From: Agelaius tricolor
Taxonomy: Eukaryota; Chordata; Aves; Passeriformes; Icteridae
Length of the DNA: 64,000 bases
Assembly: GCA_023055355.1 (NCBI GenBank)
Contig: JALJCS010000038.1
Location: forward strand, 3,968,001 to 4,032,000
Direction of reading: 5' to 3'
The notes beneath the pieces were generated by a model. The model saw only the letters and a list, made by a program, of their open reading frames with translations. It did no database searches and was not told the DNA's origin. This document shows, piece after piece, positions 11,700-24,900 of this stretch. The position numbers were made by a program, and so were the translations under genes. Position 1 is the stretch's first letter, and the number at the start of each line of letters is the position of its first letter.

Positions 11700-14600
11700 C
11701 TGCGCCTCGCTCGGGGTTGTGCCGAAAGCCAACAGCGCGGCCAAGCCCCGGCCATTCCTGTGCCGTGCTGCGCGGCCGGGCCGGCAGCGTTGATCCTCCC
11801 GGGGGGCCCTGCTGCAAAAACACGGCCCCGCTGGGGAATGGCCCCGAGCCAGGCACAGCGCGGGCAGCCTGGAAACGAGCCGGCCGCCTCCAGGAAAGGG
11901 TTAACGGGATGGGCTCCAAGGTGCCTCCCGGCCAAGTTCAGCCCCATGTGCCAGGAGGTGCCACCAGCAATGATGTGGCCAAATGTGAAGTGCCCCAAAG
12001 CCGCGTCCCCTCGCAGATGTGAGCGGCTCCGAGCAGGTTTCCACTGAGCGCCCCCGGCACAGGCAGCGCGTTCTGCCCCCGCTCGGCTCCACTCCTCTCC
12101 TTTTTGCCTTTTTCTTCGTTCCTCTCTCCGAGCCCAGGCCGTTGTGTGGGCACTGGGGAACTCGCTGTGGTGCCATTTTTGGGATCCCGGCGCTGCGCTG
12201 GTGAGCAGATACCCCAATAAAGGAACTGCTCCCACAGCGGCCGCACAGCCCCTCGTGCTTTGTGCAGAGCGCCACCTCAGTCACCCGAGCGCTTCAGTGC
12301 CACCCGGGCAAGGTGACACCAGCCATGCTGGGGTCCCGCTGCTCACAGAGCTTTGGTTTCCCTCCGACCCGCTGAGCCCGGGTCCCCCACCCTCGCACGG
12401 GCCCGTGGGATCCACGGGACGGGGCGGATCCGCAGCCCCCGCCGTGCCACAGCCCCCGGATCAGAGGGAAGTGCCCCCGCTCGGATGCGCTGGGCTTTGC
12501 GCTTCTCCCCAGCACCGCAGACTTTGTTTCTCCCGCAGCATCCCTTCCTCCTCCTCTCTCTCCATATGGACTCTCCTACACCAGGAGTCACTGGAGAGAA
12601 AAGCAATTAATGCTCCCCGTGCAATCCACCCGTGTGATGCTTCCCAGCCCATCCTGCTTTGAAGTGGGAAGGTTATTCTCCATTCACTAATTGCCTCACA
12701 TTATCTGGTGCAAAGTGTCAACGTGCAGCTCGGCGAGGAGAGGGGTGGGTGGCACAGCAGCGTATTGACATGCTGGGTGATAACACAGGCGTGGGGGAGG
12801 AATTATTTAAAACAGTCAGATGCTGAGAGAAATGAAAAATGAAAGAGAAAGAGCCAGAAGAAGAGGACATCCCCATCCAAATGCTGGAGTTTGAATGGCA
12901 GAGTGGGGCTGGTTCTGCCAGCCCCTGAGCAGGAGAGCACTCTCTCAGCAGGAGCTGCTCTCTGCCCGGGCAGGGGATGAGCAGCACACCCCGAGTGCTG
13001 TTTCCACAGCTGGGAGCTGTGTGTGAACACAGAGCTCTCTGCTCTCTGCTCTCCAGGCTCGGGGGGCAGCACAGGGGGGCTCCCAGGGAAGGCAAAGCCC
13101 CTGTCTGAGAACCTCCAGGGCTGGGAGCAGGGGAAGGCCCTGCTGAAGGCTGCTCTGACAGATCCCAGCCCAGCTGCCCGAGGAGGGGCCTGGCACAGGG
13201 CAGGGAGACTCAACTCTGCTGTTCCTGCGTCTTGGAGAACAATAAATAAACCTGTGGGAGGCACCAGTGGGATGAGTCAGAGGCAGGAGCGAGAGAAAGT
13301 CGTCATGCACAGAGCACATCATCGTGTCCAGCGATGCACAGGGCTCCAGGGGTTCGTGTCAGGGGGGTCCCTGTCCGGCTGCACCCCCTGATAACCCTGC
13401 CAGGAGGGCGATGGGCACAGCCCCACCAGCGGGAGCCTCGGCCGTGCCTGGGGGGCTGCAGCCCCTTCCCAGCCCTGGGGCACCACCGGGAGCACAGCTG
13501 GATCCATCCAGCACCTGGAGAGGGTGGGCTGGGGCATCACTTGAGCCCCAGGAGCTGCATCCAGCTCCTGTTTCCCCCCACGACCTTGGGCAAGCTTGGC
13601 CTTTTTGGGTGCATCACCCCAGGGCGAGGAGGTGCCCAGGAGAAATGCTCCAGCTGAAACTTCTCCCATTTCCCCCAGGAGAAATGCCCAGTGCAGGGCA
13701 GAGCAGCCACAGGCGTCAGGAACAGCAACACCAGATCTGCTCCCAGCTGGAAATGTTGTCAGAGCGTGGAGTGAATTTAATCAGAGCAGAGCCCGCGCCG
13801 AGACTCCGACGCTGCGGATGTTGTGCGTGTCAAATGAATTTCATGAGAATCTCCATTTGCCAGGCACAGATACAGCCTGCAGGGAATGAAAGGACAAGGC
13901 AAAAAGCACCAAAAAAACATCAAAAAAGCAACTCACATGGCACAGTCTGAGAATTAATAACAACAAGGAAACTTCAGGCCCACTGCAAAGTAAGCAGCTT
14001 TAGTGTCAAGTTGACATCTTGGCAGGGAGAGCACTTGGGGAACCTGCTCGGCCCTGTGGCCTCACAACTCAGCGTTTCACACAAGTTCTGCTCTTTCCAC
14101 TCAGCTCTTGTTAAACTCCTCAGCGTTCCCGAGGCTGAGTGCAGCACTTGCAGAACACACAGGGGGCTGAGGCTGTCGTTGCCCGGGAATGTTACCCAGG
14201 AATGCAGAGGTAGGGAATTGTCAAAGCTGTCAGTAATCTCAAGAAGGAATAATCAAACTTACCATAAAAAAGGAGAGAGCTCTGTAACTCCTAGACTGAT
14301 GTATGCAAAACAAAAAGAAGAATGCAGGAAGCTTGGCTATAAAGACATAGATTTAGTCTCATCAACTGAGCCATTAAATCAGAAGCAAAGACACCTTCAT
14401 CTGCACATTGGGAGCCACAGAGATGTTTGTCTGCTGTGTCAGTGCTCAGGTTTGCTGGCTCGGTTTTCAGCTTCCTACTTTTATTTAATGCCCAAAGGGA
14501 CATTAAATATCAAGTGACAAGTGAAACACACACTGTAGAACTCTTACAAAGCCTCTTCTTCCATCATTTCCCAAACCCCATGGAGAATGTGAGGTGAAGA

Positions 14601-17600
14601 ACTGCCTGCAAGAGCTGAATCATGTCTTCAAGCACAAACATTGCTATTAGGTGACTAAGACCTAAACAGCCATCTCTATTTATTGCAACTGATGCTGTTA
14701 TTAAAAACCAGACAGGTCCCTCTGCAGCCCCTCGTGCTCTCAGGACTGTGTGTGCTGGTGAAGCTGCAAAAGGCAGGTTGGAATAAAGGGGATCCTTTGT
14801 GCAGCATCCAAAACACTCTGGAAACCTGGGAGTGCTTGGTGCTCCCAGAGCATCCTGGCTGGGGACTGCTGGGCTGACAAGGGGCATCTCTGAGCCCTAG
14901 AATCAGACAAGTGAATCCTTGAGAGCACAGGGAACGCCTTGTGGAAAGGGATGTTGTGCCAGGGGGGTTCCTAGAGGGGTTCTGAGCTGGCCCTGGAGCA
15001 GGAGGCAGCAAGTGAAAATTTGCAAACCTGCCTGTGGGGATCAAGCTGGCTTTGGGAAGAGCCTGAGAGCATCATGGGCACCATGGTGGGCACAGAGAGG
15101 ATGCCCAGAAGAGCATCTAGGGCAGGCTGAGCTCAAGCTTTCACATTTGAACAAATTCATATTGGGAAACCTGATTTTCTCTGGATTTTCCCCATCCATC
15201 AGTCCCATCCATCCCCCCTCTCCTGCTCCATCTCCTGAGAACGCTGCGTCATCCAAAGCCTTCGCATTTTCACAAAGTGAAGTGGAGCAGAGCTGAGGGA
15301 AGCCAGGCTCTGCTCCCCCTTCCAAATGTTCCCAGCACTGGGAGGGAAGCCAGGAGGCTTTAGGAGATGTTTTAAGGAGCTGCAGGTTGGGCTGCTCCCC
15401 TGCAGCACCCACTGCCTGCCCTGAGCTCCTCCTGCTCAACAGCTTCTCCCACCACCCTCCTGGCAGCTCTGCTTTGACCTTTGGGTATCACAAAATAAGT
15501 GCTCTCCAAAAAATCAAACACAAACATCCTTCAGTCTGAGCACTCACAGCTTTAGGGCAGCTCAAGCTGCTCAGTGTTACGTCCCTGCTCCTGTAATGAG
15601 GTTTTTCATGGACATAAAATTTAATGAAAATGTGAAAACATCTCACAGACAGCAAATTCCAGCCCTGTGGCTCAGGAAAATCTGCTCTCCTGGTTGACTG
15701 CCTAATTTACACTCCCAGGACTATGCAGGGTCTCAGTGCAGCTTAGGAACAGGGTTCCCATCCCCACTGACCTGACTGCAGCCATTCCAGGGTCCTGCAT
15801 TCATTCCTCTCCAGGAAACTCCTGGATCTCCCTGGGAGTGAAGATTCCCCAAACGAGCTTCACTTCACCCTCCTGAAAAGTGAGATAAGGTCACACATGA
15901 GCTGCTGGTGTTGTGTTTGCCTGAAACCTGGGGCTAGAGGTGATGGAGGGATCACCCCCAGGCAAACCTCCTGGAGCTCAGGGACTCCCTCATTTTCCCC
16001 CTCAGCAGTCCTTGCCTTGCTGCTCCTCAGCTTTCTCCCAGTGGGACTCCACCAGGCTCTGTGGAAAAATAAAAACCCACATCCAGGAGCTGCCTGTGCC
16101 CTGGCTGGGGTTGGGGAGTGTTAATTTTATATATTGGGTATCAAAGGTGCTGCTGCCACCACAGAGCAGTGCTAAAGGAATGGCTTCAGCAGGGCTGCCA
16201 GCACCACGCTGGGCCTAATTGCAGCAGGGATGATACACACGTGGGGCTTATTATTACTATTATTTTATTATTCTAAAGATATTCCATTTTTAATGTAAGA
16301 GGTTTCAAACGCTGGTATTTATTTGCTAATTAAATTATTCAGCTGGAGACAGAATATCTTCAAAGAAGGATTTTTTTTCCCCCCAGAATGGGTATCTGGA
16401 GTTGCAGAGCTGAATTATTGTACATTAAAAAAAATTCCCTTATTAGCCTTTTATTTCAGGGCACACATTTAACTGACACTTCCCGTGCTGACAGCTCACC
16501 CAGCTTCAAAGCACAACTTCTGTGAGGACTGCAGAGTGTGAGGCTGGGCTGGATGAAGCTGTGGCCCAGCTGACACATGAGCCCTGGGGAAGTTTTCCCT
16601 CTTTTTGGAGAGCCTGAAGCAGAAATCCACGCTGGGACTTGCACAGTGTGAGTGTTTTGGGGTTTTTCAGTGGGGTAAGATACACTTCTAAACTGTGAGC
16701 AGATTTTGGGAACCTGGCTTCTTCTGTAATTCCTCTGTTCCCTCTATCAACACAGCTGGGAGAGCTGAGCAGCTCAGCCAGAGCTGGGGATTAACCCTGG
16801 ACCCCTCAAGGCAGAAATCAAAGCTCTTCTCCATATCCCTGGGACATTGGGCTAATCCAGGCTGCCCTGAGGATGCTGCAGGGAGCCTTGCAATGGTCCA
16901 GCCAAGACAAACCAGAGCAGTGCTGTGCTCTCCTTTCACCCAAGGATGCAGAACAGAAATGCACCCTGACCTCTGAGAAATCTCAGAATTAAAAGAAACC
17001 ATGATCTCCCTGCTCTCCCAAGGAGGCTGGAGTTCCCACAAGGCTGAGCACCCCAACCCTCCCCTCAAACAGCAGCATTGCCAGCACCCAACCCTGCCCT
17101 GCCCTGCTGGGATCCCAAAGCCCCTCTCCCCTCAGTGCTCCCCAGCCCCACTGCCAAAGCCAACTGTCCCCTGCTGACAGCTCCATCCTGTTTGTGGTGT
17201 CTTTGGCACTTCCCCCTGCAGCACTTCCAGGCCCCTGTGGCTCCCCAGCCCCCGTGGCTCCAGCACAGCCAGGGCTGAGCCAACAGCAACACACGGAGCA
17301 GCCCAAGGCAGAGCCTGCCCAGGAGAGCCCCAGGGCCCAGCAGCACCCACGGCCCCGGGGTGGCCTCCACCACCCCACACGAGGCAAACCCACAAGTTCC
17401 CATCCCAAAGCTCCAGCTCAGGAGATGCAGAGAGCCCAGCACTGCCCCAGACTGGGGGACCAACAGCACAATGGCACAGCTGTGACAAACACAAGCCCCA
17501 GGGCCAGCAGGTCAAGGACAGACTCAGCAGTACCAGGGGTTCCTCTGAGCAAGTGAGCCCCAGCATTTGCTTCACTTATTCCTCAGAGTGCCAGAAATTA

Positions 17601-17810
17601 AAGAAGGGCAAGGCCAGGGTTTTGTTAGCTTTGTGTTTTATGTGCCTGCAACATGATCAGCCTTGGGGATCATCTTTCCCGTGCCCAGGCAGGTGAGGTG
17701 GAAGCCACAGGCTGCAGGTACTGGGCAGTAACTGGATCCTGCAGACCCAGATACAGCCAGAGCCAGGAGACACTGCCCTGAGAGCCCCTGCTGCAGGGAC
17801 AGCTCCCAGC
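11700..17810. other. Intergenic stretch with no gene seen
   Basis: No exon with protein-like composition plus matching splice sites was found on either strand. The 16240-16450 interval is unusually AT-rich with TTATTATTACTATTATTTTATT-like runs and ATTTGCTAATTAAATTATTC-like words. It could be a conserved non-coding element. The 13745-13870 interval likewise looks non-repetitive and could be regulatory. Neither can be confirmed without alignment. Confidence 0.5.
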
Positions 17811-17813
17811 ACC

Positions 17814-19431
17814 ATGCAGGTAAGTGCTGCAGCCCCTCACAGCTTTCACAGGATTGGGGGTGGAAGGGACCTTAAAGATCATTGCATTCCACTCCCTTCT
17901 ACTTTCCCACGTTGTTCCAAGCCCCATCCAACCCGGCCTTTCCCTCTGCATTCTAACCCTGACAGCTCTCATAGGGCAGTGTCAGGCCAAATAGCAAAAG
18001 TTCTCCTTCAAGGACATATTAAGGGGCACCTCAAGCCTTCAGTAACAGGTTAAAAATAGTCAAAAATTATTCATAGCAAGTTATATTTCAGTATTTCCAC
18101 ACATGGATGCACAGAGAGGAGCTTCCAACACGGTAACATCCTTCTCAGTTTGGGATCTCACTGTGCCTCCAGTAGATTTCTTAAGTTTCTAGGAGAAAAA
18201 AAGCCTCACTCATAATACAAAGACCACGGTCTAGGGGCTGTGATTGCTTTGCATGGCTATATTGTAAACTGAGGGAAATCCCCTGGGTTGAGAGGCAGCA
18301 GAATTCAGTGTCCACGTTGCTGTTCCCCAGCTGACGCTCTGCAGGCTCCGCACACACCAGTGGTGCTTCATCCTCTGCAATGTGCTGCTCTTCCACGTGC
18401 TGCTCTTTGGGGCAGATTTACTGGAGCAATACTTCCTGCACTCCCTGCCTCTCTCTTACACCGATGCAAAGGCTCTGGAGATCAGGGACAGGGCCAGGCA
18501 GCTGGATCTGGAGCCTCTGAAGGCCAACCTCTCTTACAGCAGCAGCAGTGCAGTGACCTGCTCCAACCAGGAGATATTTCTGCTCATTGTTGTCTGCAGC
18601 AGCCCGGAGAACAGGACAAGGCGCGACGCCATCAGGCAGACCTGGGGCAACAGCTCGGCCTCCAGGGGTTACAGTGTGCTCACTGTGTTTGCTGTGGGGA
18701 AGGCAGCCTCAGCAAGCACCCAGCTGGAGATCCAGGAGGAGGCTCAAAGGCACAGAGACATGATTGAAGGCAGTTTCATCGATTCCCCCCAGACACAGAC
18801 ACAGAAGATGCTGATGAGCGTGGAGTGGACGGTGATTTCCTGTCCCCGTGCCAGGTACATCCTTCACACAGCCCAGGACGTGTTTGTGGGTGTTGCCAGC
18901 CTGGCTGGGTACCTGCTGAGCCTAACCCAGCAGGAGGACATCTACCTGGGCAGGGTGGTTCACCGTGCAGTGCCTGACAGGGACCCCCAGAGCCCCGGCT
19001 TTGTCCCCGTCCATCAGTACCCCCAGGAGTTCTACCCGGATTTCTGCCACGGCAGCGCTTTCCTCATGTCCCAGGACGTGGCTCGCAAGGTTTTCGTGGC
19101 TGCCAGGGAGGTGCCCCTGGCACTGCCCCCCGCTGCCTTTGTAGGGATCTGTGCCAAGAGGGCTGGCATCAGTGCCAGGCACAGCTCCCGCTTCGCTGGG
19201 GACAGGCACATCAGCTACAACCCCTGCTGCTATAAATTCATTTTCACCTCTTCTGACATGAGAGAGGACGAGCTATTTAAGGACTGGAAGGAAACGAGCG
19301 ATGGGGAGGATTGTTCCTTACTGGAAACCTACTACAGCCTGGTGTCCTGCAAGGTTCTGACCTACATTGATAAGTTCAAACAGTTCAACTTGGATAGGAT
19401 AAAAAATGAGCTCCTTCATTTTGTCAATTAA
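17814..19431 (+). CDS. B3GALT9: Beta-1,3-galactosyltransferase 9
   Basis: Predicted type II Golgi glycosyltransferase of family GT31, 368 aa. Coding exon 1 is only ATG CAG (17814-17819), followed by a GTAAGT donor. The acceptor CCCCAG precedes 18331, and the rest of the protein is one exon (18331-19431). The joined start MQLTLCRLRTHQW matches my memory of the human protein (MQVTFCRLRTHQW). Residues 13-29 form the signal-anchor helix. GT31 hallmarks follow: RDAIRQTW near 100-107, EDIYLGRV at 204-211, YPDF-C-G near 237-243, and FVGICAK near 272-278. Several N-glycosylation sequons occur in the stem. Odd points: the acidic triplet expected before FVG is A-Q-D (183-185), and the acidic residue expected before FVGIC is Ala (270-271), so catalysis may be altered. 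It is convergent with PSMD5. Confidence 0.95.
17848..17945 (-). mobile_element. CR1-type LINE fragment in B3GALT9 intron
   Basis: The plus strand carries a GGGGGTGGAAGGGACCTTAAAGATCATTGCATTCCACTCCC-like run and then CCCCATCCAACCCGGCCTT. This is the reverse complement of the CR1 3' region. It lies only about 30 bp inside the first intron of B3GALT9, so the intron between the two-codon exon and the main exon is partly retroposon. Confidence 0.8.
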
Positions 19432-21945
19432 TGTTTAACTCCTGCAAGAAGAGGCTGGATTTTCTTTCATCAGCTATGTTATCCTGTTAACACTCAGTAC
19501 AAAGGATGCCCTCCCAAAGTTTGCTCTTTTCCCTTCAGCAGCAAATGAATTCTCACTGTTACAGTGTGACAGAGCAGAACTGGATGTCCTCTGCCTCTCT
19601 AAGTACCTACAAGTGCATGCATGGAAGTAAAAAAGAGTATTCCAACAGACTTGTCTATATCCAAGGTTTTTCAGATTTTTGAGTCTTCAAAACTCCTTTT
19701 TTATATGAGTGAGGCATCACCTACTTCCAAAGAATTCTGGAACAAAGGGGAAGCTTTCCATCCACAAAAGGAGCTGATTTTGAGCAGGCTGGTTCAGAGA
19801 GAAACAGAGCAGCTCCAGCAGGAACAGACACTGAGCCATCATGGAAATTCCTCAAGTAATGCTGTTTGTTAACATCCATCAAATTACAAGGTTTGGTTTG
19901 GGATTTTTGGGTTTTTTAAACCAAATGTTCAGCATGTTACCTCAGTTCTCCAGCATTCCATTTTGTGGTTTTCCTCAATTATTTCCACCTGTTACTTTAA
20001 GGGGGGGTGACAAAAACAACACACTTCAAAATTGTCATTTATATCAGATACAGCAGCAGCATGTAATCCATATGGCAATGTACAGCATGGCCAGGGAACT
20101 GCCTCTGAGTAATAAGGGGAAAGTGATCAATTAATCAATCAACTCTGAGCTCAAAGCTCAACAAAATAAAGCATATGTGTATACATAAAAAAAATCCCCT
20201 TGTTTGGCATCTCTGCACATTCTAAAATATTGTCTTTGGCAAATGTACCATGCAAAGCAGATGCTAAATACTCAGCACACAGAGTAGCCTTCAAAAGCAC
20301 CAGCTGAAAACACACATGGAAGAGGCTCATGAATTGCAGAACAGGTTTATATATTGATTTCTTTTACTGACATTTCAGCATATGGCTCGTACAGAGGCAC
20401 CAGCACACAAAGCCACCTAAAATAACAGAGCTGAACTGCCCAGAACAAGAGCAAGCTAAGGACTTGTACATTCCTTTATTTCCTTTTTAGTGCTTTCATG
20501 TGTTTGCTGGATGCAGGATCCATGAAGCTCCATGAGACACTGCAGTGCATTTCTCACTGGCAGATCTTTATTGGGCACATTTAGGGTAAAAGCAGCAGCA
20601 TTGGGATGCAGGATGACAACTCAGGGACATCTTGGGCAACAAGGCACCTCACCTGCATTTAGACAGCTTAGCAAACACAAAGGGATCTCCCCCAGCTCCT
20701 CTGAGCTCTCCTGGCAGCAATTTTTGGCAGGCAATGCCACAGTTCCTGCAGGACAGACCCTGCTGCTTCCCCTGGCAGCACAGGGACACGGGGGCAGGAC
20801 TCCCCACAGTCACACTTGACTAAAAGAAGCCCCAGAGCAGTAATTTCTTGTTTTATTCTGCTCTGCCTCAACGAAAAGAATACAAAGCTTTGATAGGAAG
20901 CAGCCTGTGGTCTGTTTATGGGCAAAGACACACCACATGCCATGGAGTGCCCAGCCACTCCTGATTCCCTGCCACAGCTCTGACGTCTGCAAAAGAAGAT
21001 TCCAACTTCCTAAGATGCCACATTTCCATACTCCCACTTCATCCACTCCCTTCACACAAGAGCTCCGTGTTCTTATCCCTTTCAATGATCTAACTCAGGT
21101 AACTAAAATACCACATTTCTTCAACACTTTAAAAAATTCTATCTCTGTTAAAAAATAGTGTAAACAATTCAAGATTTGGTTCTGAAGAAGCCTTGTAGTG
21201 CTCCAGCCACTAAACTGAGCTGCCACCCCACAGCACGGCCAACCAGGGACACAGAGCTCCCTGGTGGGTTTGATCCCTACAGAGTGCAATGATTTGTTTT
21301 TAAAAGGGCTAAAAACTTCTTTTTTTTTCTTTTTAAATCCTCAGCAGAAAATGTAAACAATATTTAGGATTATTTATTCCAGCAAGACTCACATCCAGCA
21401 AGTTGAAAACAAGAGAATCCAGTCCATACTCCCTCATGTGGACAGTGTCACTTACTCAGCAACAGGATTCTGACAGAACACAGAGTTCCATGCAAGTGCC
21501 AACTCTGGCAGGTAAAAAAAGGAATTAAAAAAGAATATAAATTATGGCAGCATCTGAGGTTACAAACCTTGAGGTGTTTTGGTGTTTTTTTTTTTTTTTT
21601 AACTGAACTGTAACCTACTGATAAAACACAATAGAAAATCCAGACCCAAGAACAATTTAAACAAACACTGATAAATTCTGCCAAATAAAACACAGTCAGC
21701 AGCTGCTAAGTGCTCACCTGGGTTACCTGCCTCATGAAGCACACAGGGAACTTCTGCCATGACATTTTAGGGGGAAATACCAAACAACCTTTAATTTACT
21801 CTCCTGACTCACTCCAAATAGAGTCAAAATATCTTCACACTCCTTTAAAGAGACACCTCCAGTGTGGAGAGTTTTTACACCTTGTACCTCAACACCTGTG
21901 CCAGGACTGTGTTCTGCAAGAGGGGCACCCCAGACACCAAGGACA
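19432..21945. other. Convergent 3' UTR / intergenic interval
   Basis: This interval separates the B3GALT9 stop (19431) from the PSMD5 stop (21946, minus). It should hold both 3' UTRs. A minus-strand AATAAA (TTTATT on plus at 20567-20572) is a candidate PSMD5 signal; another candidate lies near 20467. A poly-T run sits near 21583-21600. No further coding sequence is recognised. Confidence 0.5.
20165..20170 (+). terminator. Candidate polyadenylation signal for B3GALT9
   Basis: A perfect AATAAA lies about 730 bp after the B3GALT9 stop codon. It is the first canonical signal I found in this direction. Assignment is by position only. Confidence 0.45.
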
Positions 21946-24900
21946 TTATTCTGCTCCTTCCACAGCTGTAGTAGAAGCTGCTTTAACATAATAGGGGCCC
22001 TCGAGCAGGTAAGCCCTGAGCCTCAGGTAGTACTGATTGCCAAAGATCTCTGCAATGGTTTTGGAGTTCACCAGGGCCTTCACCAGTTCGTATTTTGCAT
22101 CCTTTGAAGCTTTGTCAGGCTCCACAGATCTGTCCATAACGTACTCCACAAACCCTGGGCTGCTCAGCATCAGCTTCTGGGCCCATGGTTGATTTGCAAT
22201 GGCCTGAACAGGAAGACAAAAGATGTGAGAGGTGGGGGGAACGTTTTTGAAAAAGCAGTTACACAGTAGGGTTTTAGTACAGGGACAAGGAACAGGAGAA
22301 ATTAAGTAAGAAACATTAAGTAAGAAATTAAGTAAGAAACCACCACTCAAATCAAGCAGCAGGGTTTAACACTGGAGAACAAGTAGAGCTCAGTGCTTAT
22401 CTTCAAAGTTTTGAGGGAATTATCACAGCAGTGCCTCTGCTAGAGAGGCAGCACCTTAGAGCACAGCTCTTGCCTTTTTTCCCCCCCCCCTCCAATTTAT
22501 TAAAAAATTAGCATTACAGACATGATCTGTCTGCTGCATCATTTAAATGGGGAAGCCAAGTGGGGCCTGAGGAAAAAGGACTTTTTCTGACCACTTCAAC
22601 TAGAAGCTGAATTCCTTCACTTTAAAGAAATAAATAAATCTGAGACTGAATGGCACCACAAGTCCCCCCCTGATGTTTCAAACCAAAAGCACTCACAGTA
22701 AACACCCGTAGAGCCCCACAGTGGAGATCAGGGAATGGCTGAGTGCTGATGCTCCTGAACAGCTCCAGGGGCTGACTGGACAAGGATGTGAACCAGGATT
22801 CAGTCATTCTTAAAAGGTCTTCTGTCTGCTGGTCTGGCTGCATAAATCACAAAAATGAGAGTTTGATTAGGATTATGAAAAGCTTTCAGGTTTTTGGGAT
22901 GTGTTCAAATGGTTTAATCACCCCTTTAGTGCTACACTCTTAACTCAGTTCCCTGGATCCAAAGACCACAGGGACTGGAGCAGTTTGCCCCTATCCCTCT
23001 GAGCACAAGGATATGAACCTGCTTACTCTCACCCCCTCATCAATGAAATCTTGACTTCACCTTTTATTAACATTTCAGAACACCTGGCACCTTACAAACA
23101 AACCCAAACCTTTAGCAAACCAATCAGGCAATGCCAAACCAGTAAATCAATGGCTCAGAACACTGAAAGCACCACTGCCACCCAACCTAGAGGCTGCAAA
23201 ATGTCTCTCACAGTTACTCAGGTGTGTGAGGATTTCATTCTTGGAGATTTAAAGAAAAACCAAAGACAAAAAGCCCAACTTACAGGCAAGTAAAGCAGGG
23301 ATGAAATGGCATCCAAGCACCGGAGCCGTAACTCAGTGGGGGCATTCTTGGCCTGGTGCCCTATTTTGCTTAAGAGATTTTGAAATCTACTTCCTTTCAA
23401 AACAAAAACAAAGTGCTTTTAATTAATTCAGCCAGATCTCTACAGGAATAGTTACCCAACAGTTACATTATAAATTTATTCATTAGGTAAGTGAATATTT
23501 TTTTCAATTCCTTTCTGTATCACCCCAAACCAATTCACTCTTATATTATCAAGTATTATTAAATAAAGAAGATACTAACTGGTTTTCTGTAAAACCTGTT
23601 TGCCTTCCACATTTGATCCCAGGATTCCCAGTGTGTCCACAGCCACTCCAATCATGGTTGGATCCTGACTTTCTGCCATTTCAAAGACTTTTTCCATAAA
23701 GACAGGGTAGCGCTCACAGATCTGCTGGGGACTGTCCACAACAGCCAGATTGCCAAAAAATTTAACAAATCCTGAGAAAACAAGACCAAAAAAAGCATTG
23801 AGTGGGAAAACAACAACTTCAGCAGTGGCAAAATTAAATGTACATTAATGTGAGACTGATTTGTTCCTAAACATGTGGTATTAAGGCTGAATAGTGTTGG
23901 TAAAAAGCTCAAAATAAAGACAGAACTAAGCAACAAGCCAAATATTTTGACTGTTGCTTAATTCATTATGTTTGTACTCCTAAAAAAGGCTACAATAACA
24001 CAAACTTTAAAGCTACAGCACAGCCTGCCCAGATCTTACTGAGGAACATCCTTCAGACTGGATATGTACAATACTGGATATTTAAAAAGTGCTGAGGGAC
24101 AATCTAATTTCCAAAATTTCCCCTGAGCTTTCAGCAGAGAGGCTTGGCAGTGCTGCCAATTTAACCCAAGCAGCAAAGCCTGGCAAGGAGGAATTCAGGT
24201 GGCACCTGGCAGGTAGAAGCTGGAGAAGGGGTCAGACTGTGCCCCCAGGATGATGTTGGAGATCCTGTCGATCACTCCCTGCTGGGCCAGGTACTGCCGG
24301 CCCTGGGGGCTGTGGGCCAGCGCTGTCACCATCTCGATGCACGTGGCCCTGCAACACCAAAAAAAAACCCCAGGGATTTTGGTTTGTTTGAGTGGGGCTT
24401 GAAGCACTCAGTGATTAAGAAAAAGAAACCACACCCATAAGACACAAGCCTAGCAAAGAAACCCAAATGATCCCAATAGTTCAGCTCATTCATCTCTTTA
24501 GATCTGGGAAAGGGCTTGAAGTGTTTCTGCTGCAGCTACACACGGTAATTATCACTCCATTAAGGTATGAACTATTTGACACCCAAGACAGTTTAAGGAG
24601 AGGCAGGTACAGCGTTTTTCTTTTTACAGAAACACACACAAATACATTTGTTAGAGATTTAACAATGGTGGAAATGTCCTTAGCAAACTCACCAACATAC
24701 CTGACCAGCACATCCTCTCCAGTCAGCTCCCCAATTAACTCAGACACTAACCCACTGCTGGCACAGTAATTCAGAGACTCTGCTGACACTGATGAAATCT
24801 CCACAATTAACTAAATAAAAGCAAAAGGACAGTTTATAAAAACATTATAATTCACTGCAACAGCCAAATACATCTTCTGTGCTAATTACCCTTACATATA

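Noticed and set aside
10107..11793. Very long open frames (545 aa minus, 492 aa plus) across the CpG island
   Set aside because: They run through the 21-bp minisatellite, the CpG island and the polypyrimidine tract. The products are low-complexity Pro/Gly/Arg or Lys/Glu strings, and the only protein-like part is the short exon at 10902-11023.
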